The notes under the pieces were generated by a model. That model saw only the letters and a list, made by a program, of their open reading frames with translations, was not told the DNA's origin and did not search any database. A stretch of DNA of 64,000 nucleotides, taken from Rhynchopus euleeides. Taxonomy: Eukaryota; Euglenozoa; Diplonemea; Diplonemida; Diplonemidae. The stretch is from the NCBI GenBank assembly GCA_963210315.1, contig OY723305.1, forward strand, positions 1,736,001 through 1,800,000, given 5' to 3'. This document shows, piece after piece, positions 39,755 to 49,900 of this stretch; the first letter of the stretch is position 1, and each line of letters starts with the position of its first letter. A program made the position numbers and the translations under genes.

Positions 39755-42387
39755 GGTTCAGAACCCCGCCTTTCTTGCAGTATGTCGCCTGCCTCTCCTA
39801 TTCCGCGCACCCAGCCACCAGCCCTGATGCGGCTCGAGTGCCTGCGCGTCATACGATGGGGGCCTGTTAGCGATGCAGGGGGCGAGCGGGTGGGGTGGGT
39901 GGGGATGAGGGGTGGTGGTGGTGGTGGTGGAGAGGTCTCAACCACCCTGCCCCGCCAACCCCTGCCCGTGCCGCCACACTGCCCGATTGTGTTACGGCGG
40001 GAGGGAGGGGTGGGGGAGGAGCCCCCAAACCCCAAACCAAATCCCGGTGGTTCATGTTATAATACGTCAACGAGATGGGGGGGGGGGGAAGGTCGGAACC
40101 ACCCCCTGGTTAATTTTTGGTTGTACAAAATGTAGGAGCCAGCGTGCCCCAGAGCGTGCGGTGGACACCGCACCGCCCCCCCCCCCCCCCCTACCTCGCC
40201 CTCCTCCACAAGTCTAGCTCAGTAGTGGACATACCGTTTCGTCAATATTCGGTGCAAAACTGGTTCTGCCCCCTTGGGGAGGGAGGATGGAGAGGGGGGG
40301 GGGATGGGGGGGTAAACTATGTTGGGAGGTAGCCTCTCCGTTGTCATGCGCACGCCCCCACCCTTCCCCCCCCCCCCTCCTCGACGATCAAACCCCCCCT
40401 CCTTCCCCCCCCCTCCTGTGTCCACGTGTGGGTTTTTAATACCGTGGAACGATCACGTCTACATTCTACCTTTCACCCCCCCCCCCTTGCGTCGTGGCTT
40501 TGCTCTGTTTACTCTTATCGCTGCACTACCTAAGCAGCTGCCTGGCTCTGGAGCGCCAAAGTGTCGGGGGGAGGGGGGTTGGGTTGGGTTGGGTTGCGGG
40601 GGGGGGGGGGGCGCAACAGGGCAGCGACCAGGCCCGCATGCCACCCTTGCGTGTGCCTCTCTCTGCAGCATCAGCTTTTCCGAAGCGGGGGGGAGGGGGG
40701 CCTGTATTTTTATAACGCCGCACACGAGTTGCTGCTGCCTCGTCACTGCTGTTTTTATTCCTTCGGGGGGGGGGGGGGAGGAGGAGGGGGGGTGGAGGTG
40801 GAGGCATTGGGGGCGTTAGGGGCATTGGTTACCCACTTTCATTTCGGTTCGTCGACAAAGGGAGAAGGGAAGGGTGTGTGGGTGTGGGTGTGGATTGGGT
40901 GGGAGGCTATCGCACCCCCTGTGCGCTGGATGGAATTGCGACTTGCAACCAGTTTGAGTGAGGCCCAGCTGACTTTGTTTCCTCACCTTCGCTGCATCTC
41001 TGAGCGGAAGCCCCCAATAAACGGATAAACGGCGCGGATGGAATGGACAATTCCGTCTCGGCATGGGTGGGCTTTTGGGGCAGACCACAGGGCAAACCCT
41101 ATGCTTGCGTGCCGTTGGCATCCAGCTCAGACGCCCGCGAGAAGAAATGACTTTGTTCGGCATGTTGCCTTTTTTGCCCTCAAATAATACGCTCCCTTCT
41201 CGACACACACCCCCCCACCCCTGTGTGCCAAAGTCTGCCACCCTGCATTTTTTTGTCAGCAGACTCATCCACCCTCACCACCTCCACCCCCACCCCCCTG
41301 ATTTTCGGTGTAGCACTGTATCTCGGACACAACCTGCATAACAAGTGTGGGGAGATCACCCTGCTATAGCCACATAGTGCTTCTCTCTACTTCCACTCCC
41401 CACCCCCTGACGAAGACAGAGCAAACAGCCAACGGGATCCTCCTTCCAGACACACGCGCACACCCCACCCCTCCACCTGCACCACCGTTTGTTGCAATTG
41501 TTTCAAATCTACGAGACATGCGCCAGTGCTGCAGGGAATGGGAGGGGCAAGGGTGGGGGGGGGGGTGGTCAAGGAGAGGGGCGGTGGGAGAGGTGCCTCT
41601 GCCGCCCACCCACACCTGCCTGTTCCGGTTCTGGCGCAGAATGGTCCTGCCAGCGGATTGCCTCTGGGGAGTCGGGGGGGGGGGGGGGGCGGGGGGGCCA
41701 GTGCAGCTGTCAGATCATGCACATCCCAGTCGAGAGGATCGTTCCCATCACCCACGCCACACACCCCCCCCCCCCCCCCCCCCCCCACTTTCCATCGACC
41801 CATCGACCCACCGCATTTCTGCAGGCGCCCCTCCCCCACTGGGGAGAGGGAGGCAGGGCTCTTCGTAACTATGGACCCAACGACCCACCGACTTTGGTCA
41901 GGGGCTTGACGTGCCATGGATCATGTCAACCTGTGAACAGACGTTCACTACCGTGGCCTCCGGCGGCTGGGGGGCTCCGCCCCCCAGACCCCCCTGTGGC
42001 GTGTCGTTGCGTGACAATTTATCGTCACATCGGGTGGGGTCCGGCCACTCAGGATACACCCCCCCTTTTTTCCCCCATCGACCGAATTTTCCCCCGACCC
42101 TGGAAAGTTCGAAATGCCCCTGCGCTAGTGCCACCACACGGTTTCGCTCTCGAACCGGTTTTGTTTGTGCGCACCATGCAATATACCTGTTTATGGAATA
42201 CTGTATGTTGCACTGCACGCTGCCAACAGCCTATTGTTTACTGTCACGGGCAAGATTCTTTGTGTAAAAAAATTGTCAGCTGACTGAGGGCGTGATATAG
42301 AGGGTCCAACCCAACAGGATGTCGTTTGCAACCGGGATCACACCACACCGCCTGCAGGTTCACTCTGTGATCACATCAGACAGCACG
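39755..42387. other. Gene-free region, homopolymer-rich
   Basis: Dominated by C and G runs of 8-20 bases and GGT/GGA repeats, with no supported gene. One 60-bp repeat copy (41936-41997) lies near the end. The leader of the next gene begins at CCTGCAG|G (42351-42358). Confidence 0.6.
41936..41997 (+). repeat. 60-bp GC-rich hairpin repeat, copy 10
   Basis: Near-perfect isolated copy with ACGTTC at the start. Confidence 0.85.
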
Positions 42388-44005
42388 ATGCGCTGGGTGC
42401 AGACCCTTCTCCTTGTTGCCGCTGTGTGTGTGGCGGAAGGAGTACCCGAGACGGAGGCACCCAACGCCCGCTCCTCACCGACGCTCAGCCCCAACGACGC
42501 AAGCCCCACAGACACAGTGTGGTGCAGGCAGGACAGCGACTGTGCGGTGTACGGCGATAAGTCTGCGGTGTGCACCGGGTGGGGCAAGTGTGCCTGCTCG
42601 TCGGGGTACAGCCACCTTGCGAACAGCGAGACGGGCCGCACCGCCTACACCTGCGTCCGCTCCGCCATCCGCTCACCCGGGGCGGAGGAGAAGCTTGTCG
42701 CCGTGTGGCCTGTGCAGAGGTGCCCACGCGGTGTGCTTCTGGATGTGGAGAAGGCGCTGATCGCCGTGGCGGACGGTTTTGTGGGGGACACCTCTTCAGG
42801 CATGGCCTGTGCTGCCCCAGGGGATGCTGTCTTTACGGTGCGTATGCAGGCGTCGCTGAAGCGGCTGCTGACGGAGGACCTGGTGACGCCGCTGCATGAG
42901 GAGCTGAGCAAGGATACGTACAGCACCACCGCACGCTCGTTGGGGAAGGCTACGTCTGTGCATGTGCAGTGGGTGGGCCGCCTGCAGTGCAGGGTGGATC
43001 ACGCAGCACGTATGCATTACGCTGAGCACGCGTGTGTGGTCGAGGCGTGCGATGCTGGCTACAAGGTGTCGCATGACGCACGGTCGTGTGAGCCGGGCGA
43101 GGCAGACGGCGGTGAAGGCGGTGACGATGGGCTGTCTGGGGGTGCCATCGCAGGTATCGTGTGCGGGACGGTGGTGGGCGTGGCGTTGCTTGTGGCTGTG
43201 GCGTGCCTGCTCATGAGTCGGGCCAGTGCGTCCCGCAACACAGAGAGCAACGAGCCGCAGAATGCGTTGTAGATAGCGAGTCAACTGCTACCTGGTTGGG
43301 GTCGAGATCCTGTGCCTATCTGTTTGTCTGCCTGCTGTCTGTCAGTCTGTCTGTTTTGTCACAGCTCCCCGTTTGTTCGTGTTTTGCAGCTCGGTGCCAG
43401 AAGGCTTCAATGCTCAGCGTGCGGTAGCGCACTGACATTGCCACGCCGACTGTCCTTTTATTCGATATCGATCCGCTCTCCCAACATTGCGACTTCTCCT
43501 GGTTTATTGTTTTGTTTATTGTTTGTTGGTGCCACGCAACATGACAGTGCGCGGGAATTTCCTTTTCACCTTCGGGTCCTCGAAGGTAGTCACTGCGAGG
43601 TTGGCTGCCCTGACCCTGGTCTGTGCTGCACGAGTGTCTCCTTCTCGGAGACCAACACCTCGCCACACACAGCAAACCAGTGGGCCAGTTGCTACTCCTG
43701 CAGAAGCTACCCCAACATCGACCCACAGCTCGATTGCTGCATCCTGAGTGGGTGCCATGTTTGCTTTGTTCTGCCTGTCTGTCTGCCTTCCTTCTGTCTG
43801 ACCCCCCCCCCCCCGCTATTTGGTGTTTGTGTTGCGCAACCCGTCGCCCGACATCGATGCGACGTTGTGCACCGATACCATCATACCTATTGAGCATCGA
43901 CCATATTGAGGCCATCTGGCAGCGCACGTCCTGCCTGATATGACCCTCGCTATTTGGGAAATGTTCCTCCTGCGCCGCTGTCGCGCCCGCCGAAGTTCCC
44001 CACCC
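42351..44005 (+). repeat. Segmental duplication, unit 2
   Basis: Counterpart of 34677-37966, with one ectodomain instead of three and shorter spacers between conserved downstream blocks. It ends about 75 bp before the retrotransposon ORF1 start, so the retroelement may have inserted at or near the duplication edge. Confidence 0.72.
42388..43272 (+). CDS. Type I membrane protein with one Cys-rich ectodomain
   Basis: A 294-residue paralogue of the protein at 34714, from the homologous ATG (42388) to TAG; an in-frame ATG at 42319 lies before the shared leader and is less likely. Signal peptide (MRWVQTLLLVAAVCVAEG), a short unique Glu/Pro/Ala stretch, one ectodomain nearly identical to domains 2 and 3 of the larger protein (WCRQDSDCAVYGDKSAVC to CDAGYKVSHDARSC), then the same membrane helix and tail (ending QNAL instead of HA). 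Residues about 95-150 differ most, with several charge changes. The different domain counts suggest unequal recombination. Surface role inferred. Confidence 0.85.
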   Translation: MRWVQTLLLVAAVCVAEGVPETEAPNARSSPTLSPNDASPTDTVWCRQDSDCAVYGDKSAVCTGWGKCACSSGYSHLANSETGRTAYTCVRSAIRSPGAEEKLVAVWPVQRCPRGVLLDVEKALIAVADGFVGDTSSGMACAAPGDAVFTVRMQASLKRLLTEDLVTPLHEELSKDTYSTTARSLGKATSVHVQWVGRLQCRVDHAARMHYAEHACVVEACDAGYKVSHDARSCEPGEADGGEGGDDGLSGGAIAGIVCGTVVGVALLVAVACLLMSRASASRNTESNEPQNAL

Positions 44006-44080
44006 CCTGCTCTCCGATGCACCCCCCCCCCACTGCCCCACACACCCACGCGAAGGAGGAGAGAGGGATACACGGGCAGG
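43273..44080. other. Intergenic region between surface-protein gene and retrotransposon
   Basis: Contains duplicated islands matching 37000-37966. One, at about 43580-43703, keeps the open Cys-rich frame seen in the other copy and stays open to about 43890. The 5' edge of the retroelement is probably between 44005 and 44080; I could not define it. Confidence 0.5.
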
Positions 44081-46594
44081 ATGTCACAGGCCGACCTCCA
44101 CGGGGTCTCCTCCGGGAACACCGGCTCCCAGGCCGGTGGCCAACAGGCCGCCCCCCTGCCCCCCCTCGAATTCACGGAACCTCGCAGATACGAGCTCCAA
44201 CCCCTTCCCCCCCTCTATGGTGCCGCCCACGTGCGCACCATTCTCGACCACCTCCGGTGGGAGGCGGCGCTGGACAGCCTGGAGGGCGGCGTCGCCGTCC
44301 TCGCTGCCGAGCAACCCCCCACCCACGGCACCCCCCCCACATGGACTCTAGTAGTCAACGGGAAGGAGGTGGTCCTGACGGACACGCTGCTCCTCGAGGA
44401 GCAGAAGCAGAGGGAGGCGGCCGCGAAGAAGCAGGCCGAGGAGGTGCTCCGCCTGAAGCGGCGCTATGAGAGCGTCCGCGACAGGCTCCAGGAGGAGCGC
44501 GCCACGGCCGCGAAGGCGGGAAGGTCTGCGAAGTCGCAGGCCAGCGGCACGGTTGGGCGGACCGGGCGTGGTGGCGGAGCAGCAGCGGCGGCGAAGCAGC
44601 AGGCGCAGCAGGCACAGCAGAGAGCTGCCCAGCTCCAGAAGGATCTGGAGAAGCTCGCCGGGCGCCTGCGGGAGCTCGGGCATGACCCCGCACCTGCCGC
44701 CGCCGACTCCGCCACGCAGGGCGACGGCGCGGCTTGTCAAGCCGAGCTGCAGGGCCTGCGCCGCCTCCTGCAGGACCAGGACGGCCACCGCAAGCGGCTG
44801 GAGGCCCAGCTGCTGACCCAGCAGGCACGGCAGGGCGAGCTGGGGCAGCGGATGGAGGCGATGCAGGGGCACCCGGGCCTGTCAGAGCAGTGGCTCGAAG
44901 ACCGCCTGCGCCGCCAGGGGGAGCAGCACGCCGAGCAGGTGGCGCTGCTCGAGGCCCGGCTGGACAGCCACGCCCAGCAGCACGAGCTGCAGATGCAGCG
45001 CATGGGGGACCGCCTCGGCCGCCAGGAGGAGCAGCTGCAGGCGCAAGGGGCCCTGCTGAAGAGCCTCCAGGAGCGCCCCACCACCACACCCCCCACCACT
45101 ACAGCCACTACGTCCACACTGAAAACGGAGCGTGAACTAAAGGAGCGCAAGGCCCAGCTCCTGGAGGTCGCGAAGCACCAGCAGTCGATGGGCGTGACGG
45201 TCTCCCGCCTCCGCGAGCATGTCGAAGGGCTGGGCAAGGCGGTGGGTGAGGCAGCAGCGAGCACGGATCTGCAGAAGCTGGCTGCTGGGCTCACCGCCTT
45301 GGAGGGGCAAGGCCGCGCGCATGCGACGGATCTGACTGCGTCGCGCAAGGGCTGGGAGGCCAGCCACAAGGCCCTCGAGGCCGACATGCAGGGCCAGCTC
45401 GCGCAGCGGGACCTCAAGCACCGGGCGCTTGAGGAGCGCCTCAGCGGCGCTTGCAAGGCCATGCTGAGCCTGCAAGCCGCGGAGGCGAGCGAGCAGACGC
45501 CCCTCTCCCACCACCAGGCGCAGCAGCTCCAGGCGGAGGTGGACGCGGTCAGGGCCGACCTGGAGGCGCAGCGCGGGCAGGAGCAGCAGCGCCTGGACGC
45601 GGCGGTGGCGGAGCTCCGCAGGGCGTGGGAGGCGCAGCAGGGGGAAGCCGCGGTGGGCGAGCTGCGGCGGCAGACGGAGCGCCTGGGGGTCACGGTGCGC
45701 GACCTGCGAGCCTCCTGCGAGGCTGACCGCAAGGACGCCACGGCCGCCCAGCAGCAGTCGGAGCGGGCGACCGGGGAGCAGGTGGCCCGCCTCCAGAGCC
45801 GCCTGGATGAGGTGTGTGGGGAGCTGCGGGGGACCTGCGAGGCGCAGATGGCGCGGCACGGGGCCCAGCAGCTCAAGGCCCTTGCCGAGAAGGCAACCCA
45901 GCTCGACACTACCCTTCGAGCTGACCTCCAACAGGCAGGGAAGGAGGAGGGCGAGAGGGTGCAGCGCCAGCTGACGCAGCAGGCCAGCGAGCTCGGGCAG
46001 AGCTGGCAGGGCCTGCTAGAGGGGGTGCGCGACGCGGAGGAGCAGCGCAAGCTGCAACACCAGGAGATGCTCATCTCCGTGAGGCGGGAGCTGAGCGCTG
46101 CCACAAAGGGGCTGGGTGCGTCCAAGGGGGCGAAGGGCAAACCGCCGGCGGGGCCCACGGCCGGGCCGGCTGCGGATGCCCTGCCAGCACCCACAAAACC
46201 CGCCCGCTCCTCCCCCAGCACCACCACCACCACCACCTCTGCCACCTCCGCCGCCTCTGACTCCTCCGCCCCTGCCCCGCCCAGTGATTCGAGCAGTAAA
46301 CCCGTGACACCTATGGCACCCGGGGCACCAACAACGTCGAGCGCCGCCCCGACCCCAGCGCAGCCAGCAGCAGTGCCGCCGGCAGCACCGGCGCCGCCTG
46401 CCCAGCCTGCCCCGCCGGCCCCACCCCTCCTCGAAGCCCTGACGCCCACGGCAGTTGGCGGGGATGAGGCCCCACCCTGTAGGGTGCCGGGAGCCAGCAG
46501 GAACGGGAGGACCAGGCAGGCCTCCATCACGGCGTACCTGAAGCCTCGTTCCAACCGCCTTACCCCCTACCCGCAGAAGCCGGATGAGGAATAG
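44081..46594 (+). CDS. Retrotransposon ORF1: coiled-coil protein with PCNA-box-like tail
   Basis: An 837-residue frame from ATG 44081 to TAG 46592. An in-frame ATG at 43940 lies inside duplicated host DNA and is unlikely to be the element's start. Residues about 105-160 and 190-690 are long Gln/Glu/Ala/Arg-rich heptad helices (EEQKQREAAAKKQAEEVLRL and many similar). Residues about 695-805 are Pro/Ala/Ser/Thr-rich and disordered. The tail has QASITAYL (813-820), close to a PCNA-interacting box. No RRM or zinc knuckle is visible. Position 5' of and in the same frame as ORF2 argues for a retroelement ORF1, which in related elements binds RNA and forms particles. It could instead be a host gene by chance next to it. 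Confidence 0.65.
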   Translation: MSQADLHGVSSGNTGSQAGGQQAAPLPPLEFTEPRRYELQPLPPLYGAAHVRTILDHLRWEAALDSLEGGVAVLAAEQPPTHGTPPTWTLVVNGKEVVLTDTLLLEEQKQREAAAKKQAEEVLRLKRRYESVRDRLQEERATAAKAGRSAKSQASGTVGRTGRGGGAAAAAKQQAQQAQQRAAQLQKDLEKLAGRLRELGHDPAPAAADSATQGDGAACQAELQGLRRLLQDQDGHRKRLEAQLLTQQARQGELGQRMEAMQGHPGLSEQWLEDRLRRQGEQHAEQVALLEARLDSHAQQHELQMQRMGDRLGRQEEQLQAQGALLKSLQERPTTTPPTTTATTSTLKTERELKERKAQLLEVAKHQQSMGVTVSRLREHVEGLGKAVGEAAASTDLQKLAAGLTALEGQGRAHATDLTASRKGWEASHKALEADMQGQLAQRDLKHRALEERLSGACKAMLSLQAAEASEQTPLSHHQAQQLQAEVDAVRADLEAQRGQEQQRLDAAVAELRRAWEAQQGEAAVGELRRQTERLGVTVRDLRASCEADRKDATAAQQQSERATGEQVARLQSRLDEVCGELRGTCEAQMARHGAQQLKALAEKATQLDTTLRADLQQAGKEEGERVQRQLTQQASELGQSWQGLLEGVRDAEEQRKLQHQEMLISVRRELSAATKGLGASKGAKGKPPAGPTAGPAADALPAPTKPARSSPSTTTTTTSATSAASDSSAPAPPSDSSSKPVTPMAPGAPTTSSAAPTPAQPAAVPPAAPAPPAQPAPPAPPLLEALTPTAVGGDEAPPCRVPGASRNGRTRQASITAYLKPRSNRLTPYPQKPDEE

Positions 46595-46629
46595 GGGGGC
46601 GGGCGCTCCGGCCAGCGGGGGGGACCCGC
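46595..46629 (+). promoter_or_regulatory. Possible readthrough-stimulating stem-loop after ORF1 stop
   Basis: Four nt after TAG 46592-46594, GCGGG (46599-46603) can pair with CCCGC (46625-46629) and CGCT (46604-46607) with AGCG (46614-46617), around a self-complementary CCGGCC loop and a G-rich 7-nt bulge. Downstream structure next to UAG is the known arrangement for stop readthrough in several retroviral and plant-viral RNAs. Function here is inference. Confidence 0.4.
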
Positions 46630-46987
46630 GCAAGAGATTAACGTTCCCCCTGGCCGGGGTGCCGACCACGTCTGGGGACAAATCACGTTCGCCGTCGGGC
46701 CCCCAGCCGCACCCCACCCCGAGAAACAGGAGGTCTCGGGGCGTATACAAACACCTCCACACACCCCAAGTAGAACCCCAACCCCAACATCACCCCCAAC
46801 CCCACCTAGACCCAGCCGAGCCGCTGTACGGGCAGGAGATACCCGGGCAACGGCCCCGTGCTGGGACCCCGTAGATTTGGCGACAGGGGCAGGAGAACCC
46901 CGGCGCCTCCGTGGGGGGGGACAGGAGTACTCCCCCTCCACCATAGAGCAAGACGAGCAGTGGTTGACGCATGCTGCAAGGAGACTG

Positions 46988-49900
46988 ATGGCGCTCCGGG
47001 TACCAGTGCCGAAGGACGGCAACTGCCAGTACGCCGGCCTTGCAGAGCAGTGCGCGGAGTGGACAGCAGGCGGGTTGCGTGCAGCGGTGGCGTCGTCCAT
47101 GCGGCAAAACGCAGAGCGCAGGGCCTCGTACGTGCCCGACCACGATGACCCGCAGGCCCCTACATCCTACGACGACTACGTCGAGAAGCAGACGCGCCCG
47201 GGGACATACGGAGACGCGGCTACCCTCCGGGTTGCGGCAGAAGTTCTGGATGCCCAGGTGTGGCTGCTCGCCTCCAACAGCAAGCAATGCATGACCCGGT
47301 GTGGGGAGGGAGCCAAGGTGCTGGGCCTTACGTGGAGGCCCTTCCACTACGATGTGCTCCGTTTCCCCCTTAGCCTGGCCCGGGAGCTAGCTGTGACGCC
47401 GACGAACCAGTGGGACATCCCTGCAGCCCTTCCTATGCCCACCCCGGCCACAGCGGACGGGACGCGAGTGCCTACGCCCGTCCAGGGGTCCACAGCGTCA
47501 CCGCCCCCGCGGCGATTGCGGCATCCTGCATATCAACTAACAACACCGGGAGTGATCAGGCTGGCGACAGCGAACGTAACGTCACTGCAGACGCACCTAG
47601 GCGACGTGGCGGGCCTGAAGGCGGATGTTGTGGCCCTGCAGGAAACCCGAGTCCCGGACCCGAGCAAGGGCACGCACAACGGCTACTTCGCAGCCCACGG
47701 CTGGGCTATGCACTGGGGCAAGGGCATGCCCAGGGTCGCAGGCGCGAACGGCCGCGAACAAACAAGGCCCGGAGGTGTGGCTGTCATGGCGAAGGAGGGC
47801 CTTGTCGCGCAAGTGGTGCAGCCGAAGACCGCGCAGGAGCAGAAGTTGTACGACAGTACCCGCATGGTGCACGTAGTGCTAGCGATTGGAGACGGGAAAA
47901 CGGCGCTTCATATCCTGAGCGTGTACGGCCACTCGGGGACCGAAGTGGGTGAGCAGCGGGAAGCCCTCCTGCAAGAGACGCTCGACCTCGCAGCTGGGTT
48001 GGGGCAGGTGCCCGTGCTACTGATGGGGGACCTCAACACCAACCCGGAAACCAGCGCCACGCTGTCCCAGGCGTGCCGGGTGGGCGGCTGGGTCGACGTG
48101 GCGACGACGCATGCGGAGCTCGCACAACAGAGCGTGCAGAACACGTGCTGGGCGTCGGAGAACGGCACTCGGCTGGACATCTGCCTGATGAACTCCTGCG
48201 CAGCGCCGGCCCTGCGTCGCGTTGAGGTGGCGAAGCGGGGGGACTACGACATACCCACGCACTGCCCGCTTTTTGTAGACCTAGACCTCACTGCCTTCCG
48301 CCGCCCCAAAAAGATCTGCATTCTTCCCACCCCTTTCCCTGCGGGTAAGCCCAAGCTGGGAGACGCTGCGGCGAGAGGGATAATGCAGGACGTGCTTGCA
48401 GAGGGGGAACTGCGCCACGGAGCAACGGCCGCGCAGCTCCTCCACCGAGCCTCCACCTGCGGCGAGCGTTTCCTAAAGCGTGTCCATGTAGGCCACCTGG
48501 AGAGGCAGGAAGCGGCCTACACAGGCAGAGCGGAGGGCTACCACATGCAGTGGTCGCGGGCGGCCACCAAGCACCACCCCGCCTCTGCACGGGGGGCCGG
48601 TGACACGAACACCCGGGCGAAGGACGGACTGTTGGGGAACCTCCGATGCCTCGTCCAAGAGGGTCTCAAGCGACTGCAAGCCGATGCACCGTACGGCCTC
48701 ACGAATGGGGAGAAGCACGCCTGGAACGCCGCAAAGAAACGCCTGAGGGAGGGGGGCCTCCCCCAGGGGCTGCAAGCAGCGCTGACGAACACAACCTCGC
48801 AGTTGCCGGACCTGGAGATCCTGGAGCAGGCCCTCATTGCCTTGGAGGGGTCGCAGAGGGGCATGTTCGACAGGCTCCGCGACGCGAGGATCCGCACGTG
48901 GAAGGCGAGGATGCAGAAAGCTTGGACATACGAGGCAGGGCAGGTGTTCGCGTACCTCGCAGATCGCTTCTGCGCTCCAGCCACCTTCATGCGGCGCGAA
49001 GACGGCTCTTTCACGGCCTGCCCCAAGGAGGCGGACGAGCTGCTGAGGAGCGACACGGCGTGGGGAGGGTACTTCCGTAAGTACGCAACGACGCCAGAGC
49101 CCCGGTGGGACACCTTCCGCCAAAAGTACCTCCGCTTTCTCCCCGAGGTGGCTGACATGGAGTGCAAGACCATCACGGCAGAAGACGTTGGGAAGGCCTT
49201 GGCCAAGATGTCCACGTCCACCTCGCCGGGCCTGCACGGTTGGCGGGTCCACGAACTGAGACAACTCCCGCACGAACTCCTCAGGCTCTTCGCGGAGGTG
49301 TTCAACGAAGTTGAACGGTCGGGCGAGTGGCCGGAGCAGCTGATGCACGCCATGATCTGCCTCATCCCCAAGCCTGGCAGCTCAGGAGAGCCACTGTCGC
49401 AGCGCCCCATCAGTATCACCCCCGTGCTGTACAGAGTGTGGGCAGCTATCCGGGTGAAACCGGCACTGAAGTGGTTGGAGATCATCGCGCCCGAAGACCT
49501 GCACGGCTGCCGGCCTGGCCACGGTGCGGAGGACCTCATCTGGCACCTGGCGGCACGTATTGAAGAAGCCCACCTCACAGGGCGACCGCTGCACGGAGTC
49601 GCCCTCGACTTCAAGAAGTGCTTCGACACGGTGCCAATCGACCTCACCTTCCGCCTGGCTGCGGAGCTCGGTTTCGACGCCCGTGTCCTGCGCACCCTGC
49701 GAGCAGCGTACAGGACGATGCAGCGGCACTTCCGGGCGAGCGGCACCATCGGGGAAGGCTTCCTGCCAACTAACGGCATCATGCAGGGTTGCCCCATCAG
49801 TGTCGTGCTGATTAACGTGCTGGTGGGTGTGTGGATGAGGATGGTCGAGCACCGGCAGGACACAAGGGCGCTGTCTTTCGTTGACGACGTATACGCCACA

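Noticed and set aside
43940..44080. ATG 43940 as the ORF1 start
   Set aside because: Lies in DNA duplicated from the surface-protein locus, where the other copy is not open.
44737..46554. 605-residue antisense frame over retrotransposon ORF1
   Set aside because: Ser/Cys/Arg-rich composition typical of the reverse of Gln/Glu/Ala codons; no domain.
46877..46987. TTG at 46877 as the ORF2 start
   Set aside because: Non-ATG starts are rare in eukaryotes; either ATG 46988 or readthrough from ORF1 is more likely.
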